Shown here: in pieces, positions 24,904 through 34,049 of the stretch | Layout of the letters: each line of letters begins with the position of its first letter | How positions within the stretch are numbered: position 1 is the first letter of the stretch | DNA from: an uncultured Lachnospira sp. | GTDB lineage: Bacteria; Bacillota; Clostridia; Lachnospirales; Lachnospiraceae | Direction of reading: 5' to 3' | Length of the DNA: 64,000 nucleotides | Assembly (NCBI GenBank): GCA_910585095.1 | Contig: CAJUBU010000008.1 | Location: forward strand, 67,535 to 131,534 | Notes under the pieces: model-generated | What the model was told of the DNA's origin: nothing | Database searches by the model: none | The model's input: the letters and a program-made list of their open reading frames with translations, nothing else | Position numbers and translations under genes: made by a program

Positions 24904-26502
24904 ATGGAATATGTATTAAATTCGGAACAAATGAAACAAGTAGACGACTATTCTATACATCATATTGGGATTCCTTCTGTAGTGTTGATGGAACGTGCTG
25001 CATTGGCTGTTGCCGATGTGTTTTTGGATATGAAAAAGGGCAGTGTGCTGGTCGTGTGCGGCTCTGGCAATAATGGCGCAGATGGCTTGGCGGTTGGAAG
25101 GATTCTTTTTCAGCGTGGATTTGGTGTTAAAATTTTGCTTGTTTCTGATAAAGAAGGAACAAAAGAATATGCTATTCAAAAATCAATCATAGAAAATATG
25201 GGAATGTCACTTGTAAACAAAGTCGCTGATGCAACATATGATTATATTGTAGATGCTATATTTGGAATTGGACTGTCAAGGGAAATAACAGGGTATTATA
25301 AAGAAATTATTGATTCTATTAATTGCATTCATTCATATAAAATTGCAGTGGATGTTCCATCAGGGATTAATGCTTCAACAGGCGAAGTGATGGGTACTGC
25401 TGTAAAAGCAGATAAAACCGTTACCTTTGGTTATAACAAGATTGGTATGTTATGCGGCAAGGGCAAAAATTATTGTGGAACCATTATTGTAAAAGATATT
25501 GGATTTGTCTGTGATAATATATTGTCCAATATAGATACATTTTCTATCAATAAAAATGATGTCGGTTGGCTTCCAAAACATAAAATTGATTACGATAAAG
25601 GAAAATGTGGCAAAACTCTTATTATTGCAGGGTCAAAAGATATGTGCGGTGCTGCTTGTTTAAGTGCCAGAGCCGCTTTTCGGTCAGGGTGCGGCTTGGT
25701 TCGTGTCTTTACACATACAGATAACAGAACGCCTTTAATTGTGAAAGTGCCAGAGGTCATTGCAGATATTTATAGTAACTATACAGATGAAAATGCTGTG
25801 CATCTTAGAGAACTGATAGAATGGGCGGATTGTATTGTTGCAGGACCTGGATTGTCTACACAAGAAATATCCGTTAAAATCGTTTATGATATGATTGATT
25901 TTATGGCAAAAGCAACTTGGAATACCCCTAAAATGCTTATTTTGGATGCGGACGCACTCAATATAATCGCAGCACAAAATCAGCAATCGTCAAGCAAATC
26001 TTTTGAAATTCAACCATTGAATCCATCTTTGAAAAATCAACAACCGATTTATCCATTATTGATGAAACAACTAGAATATATAAAAGAACAAGGTAAGGTT
26101 CATATCATTATTACACCACATATTGGAGAGGCTTCAAGGCTTTTAAAAAGTGATATTTTACAAGTAAAAGAGCATCCTATTGAATCAGCAAAGAAGTTGT
26201 ATGCAATGATGTGTGATGCTTGTGTATTAAAAGATGCTGCTACCATTACAACAGGGAGAAAAGGGACTTATATCAATACTTCTGGAAATTGTGGTATGGC
26301 GACAGCTGGCGCAGGTGATGTGCTGACAGGAATTATTGCAGGAATTGCCTGCTTATATAAGTATGAAGAAGTATCACCAGAATGGATTGCTGCAATGGCT
26401 GTTTATATACATGGCTGTGCAGGGGATATATGCAGGAAAGAAAAAGGCGTTAATGGGACTGTGGCATGGGATATAGCAGAAGCAGTTACAAAATTGTTGT
26501 AA
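24904..26502 (+). CDS. nnr: Bifunctional NAD(P)HX epimerase/dehydratase
   Basis: Repairs hydrated NADH and NADPH. The 532-residue protein joins an N-terminal YjeF-type epimerase (residues 1 to about 210, with VVCGSGNNGADGLAVGR near 46 and AVDVPSGINASTG near 148) to a C-terminal ADP-dependent dehydratase of the ribokinase fold (KTLIIAGSKDMCGAA near 237, VAGPGLS near 310, and ATAGAGDVLTGIIAG near 460, which holds the catalytic Asp). An insertion rich in Gln and Ser near residue 360 is unusual for the family. The ATG at 24904 follows a GGGG site; an upstream TTG is less likely. A 17-bp sequence at its 3' end is repeated before alr. Confidence 0.93.
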   Translation: MEYVLNSEQMKQVDDYSIHHIGIPSVVLMERAALAVADVFLDMKKGSVLVVCGSGNNGADGLAVGRILFQRGFGVKILLVSDKEGTKEYAIQKSIIENMGMSLVNKVADATYDYIVDAIFGIGLSREITGYYKEIIDSINCIHSYKIAVDVPSGINASTGEVMGTAVKADKTVTFGYNKIGMLCGKGKNYCGTIIVKDIGFVCDNILSNIDTFSINKNDVGWLPKHKIDYDKGKCGKTLIIAGSKDMCGAACLSARAAFRSGCGLVRVFTHTDNRTPLIVKVPEVIADIYSNYTDENAVHLRELIEWADCIVAGPGLSTQEISVKIVYDMIDFMAKATWNTPKMLILDADALNIIAAQNQQSSSKSFEIQPLNPSLKNQQPIYPLLMKQLEYIKEQGKVHIIITPHIGEASRLLKSDILQVKEHPIESAKKLYAMMCDACVLKDAATITTGRKGTYINTSGNCGMATAGAGDVLTGIIAGIACLYKYEEVSPEWIAAMAVYIHGCAGDICRKEKGVNGTVAWDIAEAVTKLL

Positions 26503-26588
26503 ATAAGTGCAATACAGCAAAACTAATGGTTAGATGGCTATAAATAAGTATAGCATAACCGAAACAAGTATAAAATTGTTGTAAATAA
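26490..26588 (+). repeat. 17-bp direct repeat flanking the nnr-alr spacer
   Basis: AAAATTGTTGTAAATAA occurs at 26490-26506, including the last codons of nnr, and again at 26572-26588, 82 bp further on. Between them lies an imperfect hairpin GGTTA...GGCTATA/TATAGC...TAACC. It looks like a small local duplication of the gene end. Confidence 0.6.
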
Positions 26589-26619
26589 TTGCGATAAAAA
26601 GAAAGGCTTAGTTAGTAGG

Positions 26620-27807
26620 ATGAGGAAGTATTATAGGGTTTATGCAGATATCCGGTTAGATATCATATGTGATAATGTTGACCGATTAATGGCACTTACA
26701 CCTTCTGGTACAAAGGCGTTAGCTGTGGTGAAGGCGGACGGATATGGACATGGTGATATAGCAGTGGCTAAGGCTGTCTATAATAAAGTATATGGCTATG
26801 CTGTTGCCACTTTAGATGAGGCAGTCAACTTAAGAGAAAATGGAATTGATAAGCCTATTTTAATTCTTGGTTTTGTCAATACCGATGAATATACAACGCT
26901 TGTAAAATATAATGTTGCGGCAACGATATTTGATTATGAAACAGCAAAAGAGCTTGATATGGTAGCAAAAGAATTAAACAAGACGGCAGTATGTCATATT
27001 AAAGTGGATACTGGAATGAGACGTATCGGGTTGGAACCCAACTTTGGTGGAGCTGCCATTATTAAAAAAATTGCAGCGCTTGAAAATATTAAGGCACAGG
27101 GGATTTTTACTCATTTTGCAACAGCTGATGAAAAAAATAAATATCAGACAAATAAACAGTTTGAAAAGTTTTCAAATTTTATTGAGTATTTACATGGGCA
27201 AGGCATTGATTTTGAGATTCAACATTGTGCAAATAGTGCTGCTGTAATTGATATGCCCCATACATATAAGGATATGGTTCGGCTTGGAATTGCAATGTAT
27301 GGCATGTATCCATCCGATGAGGTTGAACAATCAAATGTTGATTTAAGACCTGCTCTGGAGTTAAAGAGTCATGTCACTATGGTAAAATGTGTAGAGGCTG
27401 GACAGAAAGTAAGTTATGGCGGCACATTTGAGACAACAAAACAGACGGTTCTTGCAACCGTTTCGGTGGGATATGGCGATGGCTATCCAAGAAGTTTATC
27501 ATCAAAAGGTTATGTTTTGATACATGGAAAAAAAGCGCCTATTGTTGGAAGAGTGTGTATGGACCAATTAATGGTGGATGTCACCGAAATTGAGCATGTA
27601 AAACGCAATGATATTGTGACATTGATAGGAAAAGATGGAAATGAAGTTATCACTATTGAGGAGATTGCGAAACTTGCAGGAACATTTAACTATGAATTTG
27701 TATGCGATTTAAATAAAAGGATTCCAAGAAATTATTATATGAATGAAAAATATATAGGCAGTCATGACTATTTCCATGAAAAATGGGATGGTTTTAACTT
27801 AAAATAA
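26620..27807 (+). CDS. alr: Alanine racemase
   Basis: PLP-dependent enzyme that makes D-alanine for peptidoglycan. The 395-residue protein has the cofactor lysine in VVKADGYGHG near residue 37 and the second catalytic base in SVGYGDGYPR near residue 286, with ILGF, HIKVDTGMRRIG and HCANSAA stretches between them as in the family. The start ATG has a GAAAGG site about 14 bases upstream. It lies directly upstream of mazF, the arrangement found in Bacillus (alr-ndoAI-ndoA), except that no antitoxin gene is present between them. Confidence 0.96.
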   Translation: MRKYYRVYADIRLDIICDNVDRLMALTPSGTKALAVVKADGYGHGDIAVAKAVYNKVYGYAVATLDEAVNLRENGIDKPILILGFVNTDEYTTLVKYNVAATIFDYETAKELDMVAKELNKTAVCHIKVDTGMRRIGLEPNFGGAAIIKKIAALENIKAQGIFTHFATADEKNKYQTNKQFEKFSNFIEYLHGQGIDFEIQHCANSAAVIDMPHTYKDMVRLGIAMYGMYPSDEVEQSNVDLRPALELKSHVTMVKCVEAGQKVSYGGTFETTKQTVLATVSVGYGDGYPRSLSSKGYVLIHGKKAPIVGRVCMDQLMVDVTEIEHVKRNDIVTLIGKDGNEVITIEEIAKLAGTFNYEFVCDLNKRIPRNYYMNEKYIGSHDYFHEKWDGFNLK

Positions 27808-27881
27808 ATTTATTTGAATACACGCCGACAGTCTGGAAATACTAAAATCACAAGAGCGATTTTTGAGGGAGTGTGATTGGT

Positions 27882-28229
27882 GTGGTAGTAAAACGTGGAG
27901 ATATATTTTATGCAGACTTAAGACCCGTTGTTGGTTCCGAACAAGGTGGAATAAGACCAGTACTTATTATACAGAACGATACAGGAAATAAACATAGTCC
28001 AACTGTTATATGTGCTGCAATTACAAGCAAAATGACAAAGGCAAAGCTTCCAACACATGTGGAAATTGATTCCATGCGATATGACTTAGTAAAAGATTCG
28101 GTCATTCTTTTGGAGCAGCTTCGCACGATTGACAAAACAAGATTAAAAGATAAAGTTTGTCATCTCGACAATGAAATTATTGACGAGGTAAACCATGCTT
28201 TACTGGTAAGTTTAGAGATGGGGAAATAG
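27882..28229 (+). CDS. mazF: MazF/EndoA-type endoribonuclease
   Basis: A 115-residue toxin of the MazF/PemK/EndoA family that cleaves mRNA at short sequences. The protein reads VVKRGDIFYADLRPVVG at the start and then GIRPVLIIQND, CAAITSK and KLPTHVEI, and is close in form to Bacillus EndoA. The GTG at 27882 is chosen because it aligns with the EndoA start and lies 11 bases after a GAGGGA site; a GTG at 27873 would lie only two bases from that site. The 74 bases between alr and this gene are too short for an EndoAI antitoxin, so the partner is elsewhere or absent. Confidence 0.93.
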   Translation: MVVKRGDIFYADLRPVVGSEQGGIRPVLIIQNDTGNKHSPTVICAAITSKMTKAKLPTHVEIDSMRYDLVKDSVILLEQLRTIDKTRLKDKVCHLDNEIIDEVNHALLVSLEMGK

Positions 28230-28232
28230 GAT

Positions 28233-28262
28233 TTGACGATAAATATTAATATATGGTACAAT
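28233..28262 (+). promoter_or_regulatory. Probable promoter after mazF
   Basis: TTGACG at 28233-28238 and TACAAT at 28257-28262 with 18 bases between them. It would drive the CBS/CorC gene at 28443 through a leader of about 170 bases that includes the hairpin at 28335-28383. Confidence 0.5.
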
Positions 28263-28334
28263 AGTCACAGAGAAAACTTACAATATTTGCAAAGTAAATC
28301 AATTTATAAAATAAAAATTTTTTTAAATACTTAA

Positions 28335-28383
28335 AGGCAATGTACCAAAGTCAAGGATTTAGCATAGACTTTGGCACTTGCCT
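28335..28383 (+). terminator. Stable hairpin in the leader of the CBS/CorC gene
   Basis: Arms 28335-28352 and 28367-28383 pair with small internal loops (AGGCAA..CCAAAGTC with GACTTTGG..TTGCCT) around a 14-base loop. The T-run afterwards is broken (GTATAAAATTTTATAG), so it may be a leaky terminator or a leader structure rather than a full stop. Confidence 0.5.
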
Positions 28384-28442
28384 GTATAAAATTTTATAGT
28401 AAGGTAAGAAAGCGCATGGATAGCGCAGAAATGAGGATAATT

Positions 28443-29342
28443 ATGAATGATGGTCACCCCACGACAAAAACAGAAGGAATGATATCAACTTTTTTTAAGA
28501 ATCTTTCTAAAAAGGTAAGAAAAGAGGAAGATGTGACAGAGGAAGAAATTATAGATATGGTCAATGAAGGTCATGAACAAGGAGTTCTTGCCAAAAACGA
28601 AGCGGAGATGATTAATAATATTTTTGAGTTTGGCGATAAACAAGCCTCCGATGTTATGATACATAGAAAAAGTATAATTGCCTTGGATTGCAATACAACG
28701 ATAAAAGAAGCTTTTGAATTTGTTATGAATGAAAATCATACAAGATATCCAGTATATGATGGCAATATAGATAATATACTAGGAATATTACATTTAAGAG
28801 ACTTGATTAAAGTATATGTTGACGATAATAAAAGAAATTTAAATAAGACGTTAGCAGATATGCGCAATCAAGTTTTGTTTGATGCTTGTTTTATTCCAGA
28901 GACAAGAAAGTTAAGCGTATTATTTAAGGAGATGCAATCAAAAAAGATACATATGGCGCTTGTTGTTGATGAGTATGGACAAACGGCAGGTATCGTTACA
29001 ATGGAAGATATCCTTGAGGAGATTGTGGGGGATATTCTTGATGAATATGATGATGAGGAGATATTGATTGTAAAACAATCGGATGATTCTTATATTCTTA
29101 AGGGAACAATGTTATTGGAAGATATTGAAGATATGTTTGATATTGTGTTTGAATGTGAAAATATTGATACCATTAATGGATTTCTTATTGATAAGATGGG
29201 AAGAATCCCTCAGGAAAATGAGGATTTTCAATGTATTTATAAAGGATATAACTTTAAGGTAGTTGAAGTAGATAATAGAATGATTACAAAGGTATCCATG
29301 ACTTATGTTGGTATAGAAGAAAATACACAAGAAGAACGATAA
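28443..29342 (+). CDS. CBS-pair/CorC_HlyC-domain protein without membrane domain
   Basis: A roughly 299-residue soluble protein with the C-terminal part of the CorC/hemolysin family. It has a CBS pair (about residues 60-180, with VMIHRKSIIALD and HTRYPVYDGNIDNILG in the first CBS unit and MALVVDEYGQTAGIVTMEDILEEIVGDI in the second) and a C-terminal transporter-associated CorC_HlyC domain. It lacks the DUF21 membrane domain present in the relative at 58010-59266. Such proteins are linked to magnesium or cobalt efflux or act as nucleotide sensors. The ATG at 28443 follows a GAGGA site five bases upstream; a TTG at 28371 lies inside a hairpin and is unlikely, while an ATG at 28416 remains possible. 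Confidence 0.85.
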   Translation: MNDGHPTTKTEGMISTFFKNLSKKVRKEEDVTEEEIIDMVNEGHEQGVLAKNEAEMINNIFEFGDKQASDVMIHRKSIIALDCNTTIKEAFEFVMNENHTRYPVYDGNIDNILGILHLRDLIKVYVDDNKRNLNKTLADMRNQVLFDACFIPETRKLSVLFKEMQSKKIHMALVVDEYGQTAGIVTMEDILEEIVGDILDEYDDEEILIVKQSDDSYILKGTMLLEDIEDMFDIVFECENIDTINGFLIDKMGRIPQENEDFQCIYKGYNFKVVEVDNRMITKVSMTYVGIEENTQEER

Positions 29343-29377
29343 AAATTTGCAGGCTAAGAAAGGAGCTTCATTAAAAA

Positions 29378-30670
29378 ATGAGTAATTATGAAATTGAGAC
29401 AAAATGTATTCAAAGCGGCTGGGAGCCTCAAAATGGCGAGCCAAGGATAATGCCTATTGTTCAAAGCACAACATTTAAGTATGGTTCTAGTGATGAGATG
29501 GGTGCATTGTTTGACCTTGAAAAAGAGGGATATTTTTATTCTAGGTTGGCAAATCCAACCAATGATTGGGTAGCTAAAAAAATATGCGATTTAGAGGGCG
29601 GATATGCTGCCATGCTCACAGGGTCTGGTCAGTCGGCAAACTTTTATGCAGTTTTTAACATATGTGAAGCAGGAGATCATTTTATCAGTACATCGGCAAT
29701 TTATGGCGGCACGTTTAATTTGTTTGGCGTGACGATGAAAAAACTTGGTATTGAGGTGACATTTGTTGAGCCAGATGCTACAAAAGAAGAAATACAGGCG
29801 GCTTTTAGACCAAATACGAAATGTATTTTTGGAGAGACCATTGCCAATCCAGCATTGGTGGTGTTGGATATTGAAAAATTTGCAGATATAGCACATCAGA
29901 ATGGAGTTCCGTTTATTGTTGACAATACATTTGCAACACCGATTAACTGTCGTCCTTTTGAATTTGGAGTAGACATTGTTACACATGCAACGACAAAGTA
30001 TATGGATGGACATGCTATGACTGTTGGGGGATGTATTGTAGATAGCGGAAATTTTGACTGGACAAGGTATGCAGATAAGTTTCCAGGGTTGACAAAGCCT
30101 GATGAATCTTATCATGGTGTTGTCTATACAGAAAAATTTGGCAAGATGGCTTATATACAAAAGGCTACAGCACAACTTATGAGGGATTTAGGTTCAGTGC
30201 AGTCACCAATGAACGCATTTCTTATCAATATAGGTCTTGAGACATTGCATTTAAGGGTTCCAAGACATTGTGAGAATGCATTGAAAGTGGCTCAATTTTT
30301 AGAGAGCAATGAGCATGTCGCATGGGTGAATTATGCCGATTTGCCTAGCAATAAATATCATGAATTGCAGCAAAAGTATATGCCAAATGGAACATGTGGG
30401 GTAATTTCATTTGGATTAAAAGGGGATAGAAATACGGCAGTTGCATTTATGGATAATTTAAAAATGATATCAATCGTTACACATGTTGCAGATGCTAGAA
30501 CGTGCGTTCTTCATCCGGCAAGTCATACACATAGGCAAATGTCTGACGAACAGCTTGTTGAGGCAGGTGTGCAGCCTGATTTGATTCGTTTATCTGTGGG
30601 TATAGAAAATGTAAATGATATTATATCCGATATCAAGCAGGCGATGGAAAAGGTCAAAGACTTTGCATAA
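29378..30670 (+). CDS. metY: O-acetylhomoserine aminocarboxypropyltransferase (homocysteine synthase)
   Basis: A 430-residue PLP enzyme of the Cys/Met metabolism family that makes homocysteine from O-acetylhomoserine and sulfide. Family marks are the N-terminal IQSGWEPQNGEPR, the TGSGQSANFYAVFNI region, the FGETIANPALVVLDIE stretch, and the cofactor lysine in HATTKYMDGH near residue 207. The length and the N-terminal ETKCIQSG pattern favour MetY over cystathionine beta/gamma-lyases, which are shorter. An AGGAGC site precedes the ATG. Its homocysteine product is the substrate of MetH encoded eight kilobases upstream, so the two probably act in one pathway. No SAM riboswitch fits in the short upstream gap. 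Confidence 0.92.
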   Translation: MSNYEIETKCIQSGWEPQNGEPRIMPIVQSTTFKYGSSDEMGALFDLEKEGYFYSRLANPTNDWVAKKICDLEGGYAAMLTGSGQSANFYAVFNICEAGDHFISTSAIYGGTFNLFGVTMKKLGIEVTFVEPDATKEEIQAAFRPNTKCIFGETIANPALVVLDIEKFADIAHQNGVPFIVDNTFATPINCRPFEFGVDIVTHATTKYMDGHAMTVGGCIVDSGNFDWTRYADKFPGLTKPDESYHGVVYTEKFGKMAYIQKATAQLMRDLGSVQSPMNAFLINIGLETLHLRVPRHCENALKVAQFLESNEHVAWVNYADLPSNKYHELQQKYMPNGTCGVISFGLKGDRNTAVAFMDNLKMISIVTHVADARTCVLHPASHTHRQMSDEQLVEAGVQPDLIRLSVGIENVNDIISDIKQAMEKVKDFA

Positions 30671-30742
30671 ATAAAAGCGCAGACGATGTTTATTATAGTT
30701 TGCATATATTGCAAATGGTAATAATCTTATGGGGGTATAAGT

Positions 30743-32533
30743 ATGGCACAAGTTAGTACGAATATGATAAATAATGACATTGTTGAGGCAAGTTGTGTTA
30801 TTGATGACAAGTATTCTATTATTATGGGGGATGAACGATTTTATGGAATGATAGGTAAAGAATTGCCCAATTCTTTATTGAATCTTCTTTATTTAGATGA
30901 TAGGGAAATATTTTGCAATTTTATTTTGGACATGGAGATAAATAAGCCTGTTGTTGTTAGAGTAAAAGTAAAAAAAGGTACATATAGATGGATACTTGTA
31001 CGAAAACTGAATATAGATTTAAAAAAAGAACATAAAGAAATCAATTTGATGTTCCATGATGTTGTTGCTCAGAACAACACATTTAAGATTTATTATGATA
31101 ATACCAGAAAATATCGAGCATTTATGAATTATGTCCGAGATAAATTTTTTGAGTATGAATTTGGCGCCGATTTAATTACAATATATATGTATGTAAATGG
31201 ACGATGTGAGATTTTTGAGAAAGATACTTTAGATGAGTGGGAAAAGCGTGTTGTAAGGCTTGGATTTATTGAGACAGCAGATATTGATATGTTTCATCGA
31301 TTATGCAGCAATATTCGGGATGGTGTTGATGTATTTAGTATCAATGTGCATACGTCTTTGATGTCTAAGGGATTTAGAATGGATACACTCAATTTTCGTG
31401 GTGAGACCATCGTTGATGCTACAGGCAAAGTAATGGTTGCAGGACTAATTACGGAGATGAATGGGCGGTATGACTTAAAAAGTATTATGATTGGCAATGA
31501 TGCAAATAAGGATTCTGCTACAGGGCTTCTCAATAAAAGAGCTGTGACTGATGATGTCCATGACATTATACAAAATGCAAATAGTACGAAAGAAGCAAAA
31601 AAATTATTTCTTATGATTATTGATATTGATAACTTTAAGTCTGTTAATGATACATATGGTCATCGTTTTGGTGATGAAGTTATTGCTGATTTTGCATCCG
31701 AATTAAGAAGAACAGTAGGGGAACGAGGGATTGCTGGAAGAATCGGCGGTGATGAATTTATGTGCCTGTTGACCGATTATAATACGATTGAGGAAGTTCG
31801 TGTATTTTTAACAGCAATCCGAAGTAAATTAAGGATTGAGCTTGCAAAGAAAAATCCAGAATATACATTTACAGTATCTATTGGGATTTCTGCTTATCCA
31901 GATAATGGCACAGATTATGATACATTGTTTAAATTGGCGGATGGCTGTCTTTATATTGCAAAAGAGAAAGGAAAAGACCGATTTATTATTTATACGCCAG
32001 AAATTCATGGCGATTTGATAAACAGTGATACAAAACTTAGAAATCTTCATATTAGCGCTAATTTTATGAAGCCTATAGATAAGTTGGATATGATTGCCGA
32101 CTTGAATGATAAATTGTTGAAAGAGGGACGATGTGTACTTGACAAAGTGTTGGAAGATATTATGAATCGGATGGATATTCATGGTATTTTAGTGTTTGAT
32201 AAAGAAAAAAATTGTGATAAAATTTTTGGACATTATAAAGTAACCAACATTGATGGGGAATTTCTTAAAGATGACAAATATATAGAATTATTTGACAGTC
32301 ATGGCGTCAATGTGATTTTTAATACAGCAGCTATAGCAGGTGATTTTCCAAAGGCGTACACTGTTTTTTCAGAAGCGGATATATGTTCGACCTTGCAGAT
32401 AAAGTTGTTGAAAGATGGCGAATTTCGAGGCGTTATCTGTTTTGATACTTTTGGAGAACATAAGAGAAAATGGAGCGAGACCGATATTTGTACAATGTAC
32501 ATGTTTGTAAGGATAATAGCAAATGTTTATTAA
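30743..32533 (+). CDS. Diguanylate cyclase (GGDEF) with N-terminal sensor and C-terminal GAF-like region
   Basis: A 596-residue soluble protein. A PAS-like region covers about residues 10-115, a second sensor-like region about 120-250, and the GGDEF domain about 255-425 with IDIDNFKSVNDTYGH near 292 and an intact RIGGDEF near 333. The C-terminal 170 residues look like a GAF domain (LEDIMNRMDIHGILVF, then RGVICFDTFGEHKRKWSETDI). The intact motif predicts synthesis of cyclic di-GMP. The RxxD inhibitory site normally found five residues before GGDEF is absent (GERG instead), so simple product inhibition is not expected. The stop overlaps the start of the fused ABC transporter gene by 11 bases. 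The gap upstream is short and shows a GGGGG ribosome binding site. Confidence 0.92.
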   Translation: MAQVSTNMINNDIVEASCVIDDKYSIIMGDERFYGMIGKELPNSLLNLLYLDDREIFCNFILDMEINKPVVVRVKVKKGTYRWILVRKLNIDLKKEHKEINLMFHDVVAQNNTFKIYYDNTRKYRAFMNYVRDKFFEYEFGADLITIYMYVNGRCEIFEKDTLDEWEKRVVRLGFIETADIDMFHRLCSNIRDGVDVFSINVHTSLMSKGFRMDTLNFRGETIVDATGKVMVAGLITEMNGRYDLKSIMIGNDANKDSATGLLNKRAVTDDVHDIIQNANSTKEAKKLFLMIIDIDNFKSVNDTYGHRFGDEVIADFASELRRTVGERGIAGRIGGDEFMCLLTDYNTIEEVRVFLTAIRSKLRIELAKKNPEYTFTVSIGISAYPDNGTDYDTLFKLADGCLYIAKEKGKDRFIIYTPEIHGDLINSDTKLRNLHISANFMKPIDKLDMIADLNDKLLKEGRCVLDKVLEDIMNRMDIHGILVFDKEKNCDKIFGHYKVTNIDGEFLKDDKYIELFDSHGVNVIFNTAAIAGDFPKAYTVFSEADICSTLQIKLLKDGEFRGVICFDTFGEHKRKWSETDICTMYMFVRIIANVY

Positions 32534-33938
32534 ATCAAAAAAGAATTTGTTGTTAATAAGGATATTGATAATTGCAGTGTGGCTGTGTATATGGCAGGCT
32601 GTATGTGATTTAACAGGACTTGAGCTTATATTGGCAAGTCCTGTTAATGTGTTTATAGCATTAGGAAAATTAATTATTACAAGTGAGTTTTATAAGATTT
32701 TACTAAATAGTTTTATTCATATTACAGTGGGATTTTTAGCAGGCTGCATAATGGCGACTTTGTTGGGTGTTTTAGCTGGCAAATATCAAATGGTGCATGA
32801 ATTTTTTATGCCGCCAGTTCATATGATGAAATCGCTGCCAGTTGCTTCATTTATTATTTTGCTGTTGATTTTATTTGGTTCTTCTAAAGTGTCAGCACTT
32901 ATTTCATTTATTGTTGTGTTTCCTATGGTATACAGCAGCGTTGTGGCTGGAATGAGACAGACCGATAAAAAATTGCTTGAGATGGGGCAGGTATTTTCAA
33001 TAGGATTTGTACGCACCATAAAATATATTTATTTGCCGCAGATATTATCGTATACTAGAAACAGTTTAAAGACTGCAATAGGTATGAGTTGGAAAGCAGG
33101 TGTTTCAGCGGAAGTTATTGGATTGGCGAAAAATTCGATTGGTGAGCAGTTCTATTATGCAAAACTTTATTTATTAACCGAACAATTATTTGCCTGGAGT
33201 ATTGTTGTTGTCGGTGTGAGTTTATTGTGTGAAAATATATTTTTTTATTTATTAGAATGGATAGGAAATAGTGTATTTCAAGGTAAAATACAAGGAAAAT
33301 TACAGACTGTAAATGGGTTTAATACAGAAAAAATAAATATGTTATCAATAGAAAATATTTGTAAGAAATATGATGATACCATCGTCTTAGAAGATGTTTC
33401 AGCCTTTTTTACAAAGGAAAAAATCAATTGTATTATGGGAAAATCAGGGATAGGAAAGACAACACTTCTTAAAATAATAATGAAATTGCTGCCATTTGAT
33501 GGTGGGATAATATCAAAAACAGGCAAAATTGGCGTTGTATTTCAGGAAAACCGTTTGATTGACAAGATGAGCGCTATTGGCAATATTATGTTGGTTTTAG
33601 AGGATACCAGCAAGGAAAATGAAAAAAAAATACGAGCATTGTTGATGGCTATATTGCCAGAGGAATGTATGGATATGCCCGTTCAGAATCTTAGCGGTGG
33701 TCAAAAACGACGCGTGGCAATCGCGAGAGCGCTGCTTTGTGATTGTGATATTTGTCTCATGGATGAGCCATTTACAGGATTGGATAAGGAATCAAAGCAG
33801 CATGTTGTAAAATTTGTTAAAGAATATACAAAAAATAAAATAACTATTATAGTAACACATTCAGAAACAGAGGCAAAAGCCCTTGACAGTAGGATTTACG
33901 TATTGACAAGCAGCAATACAGTTGTTACAATACAGTGA
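32523..33938 (+). CDS. Fused ABC permease-ATPase (SsuC/SsuB type)
   Basis: A 471-residue protein that joins an ABC importer permease and its ATPase. Residues 1-255 hold about six membrane segments and a cytoplasmic loop of the SsuC/TauC kind (GMSWKAGVSAEVIG near 186). From residue 272 an ATPase follows: Walker A GKSGIGKT near 306, Q-loop VVFQEN near 339, signature NLSGGQKRRVAIARAL near 389, Walker B ICLMDEPF, and the switch His in IVTHSE. In most bacteria these are two genes. An AAGGA site lies nine bases before the ATG, and the gene overlaps the GGDEF gene by 11 bases, so they are translated together. No binding protein is adjacent; the lipoprotein at 4483-5535 is a candidate. Confidence 0.9.
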   Translation: MFIKSKKNLLLIRILIIAVWLCIWQAVCDLTGLELILASPVNVFIALGKLIITSEFYKILLNSFIHITVGFLAGCIMATLLGVLAGKYQMVHEFFMPPVHMMKSLPVASFIILLLILFGSSKVSALISFIVVFPMVYSSVVAGMRQTDKKLLEMGQVFSIGFVRTIKYIYLPQILSYTRNSLKTAIGMSWKAGVSAEVIGLAKNSIGEQFYYAKLYLLTEQLFAWSIVVVGVSLLCENIFFYLLEWIGNSVFQGKIQGKLQTVNGFNTEKINMLSIENICKKYDDTIVLEDVSAFFTKEKINCIMGKSGIGKTTLLKIIMKLLPFDGGIISKTGKIGVVFQENRLIDKMSAIGNIMLVLEDTSKENEKKIRALLMAILPEECMDMPVQNLSGGQKRRVAIARALLCDCDICLMDEPFTGLDKESKQHVVKFVKEYTKNKITIIVTHSETEAKALDSRIYVLTSSNTVVTIQ

Positions 33939-33961
33939 GCATCATATGTTAGATGAAAGTC

Positions 33962-34017
33962 GTGTGAAAAATAAATTTTTCACACATAAGTTTAAAGAAC
34001 AGTAAGCCGTTCTTTAA
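33962..34017 (+). terminator. Two adjacent hairpins in the leader of ilvN
   Basis: A perfect 10-bp stem GTGTGAAAAA/TTTTTCACAC (33962-33971 with 33976-33985) is followed by a 9-bp stem TTAAAGAAC/GTTCTTTAA (33992-34000 with 34009-34017). Neither has a long T-run. They lie between the fused ABC gene and ilvN and could end the first transcript or regulate ilvN. The space is too short for a T-box leader. Confidence 0.5.
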
Positions 34018-34049
34018 GCTTGCAGGTAAAGCAAGAATGGAGGATTAAT

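Noticed and set aside
27808..27881. A MazE/EndoAI antitoxin frame
   Set aside because: The gap is far too short and no ribosome binding site with an open frame is present.
33939..34049. Possible T-box before ilvN
   Set aside because: The space is about 110 bases, too short, and only two simple hairpins are present.
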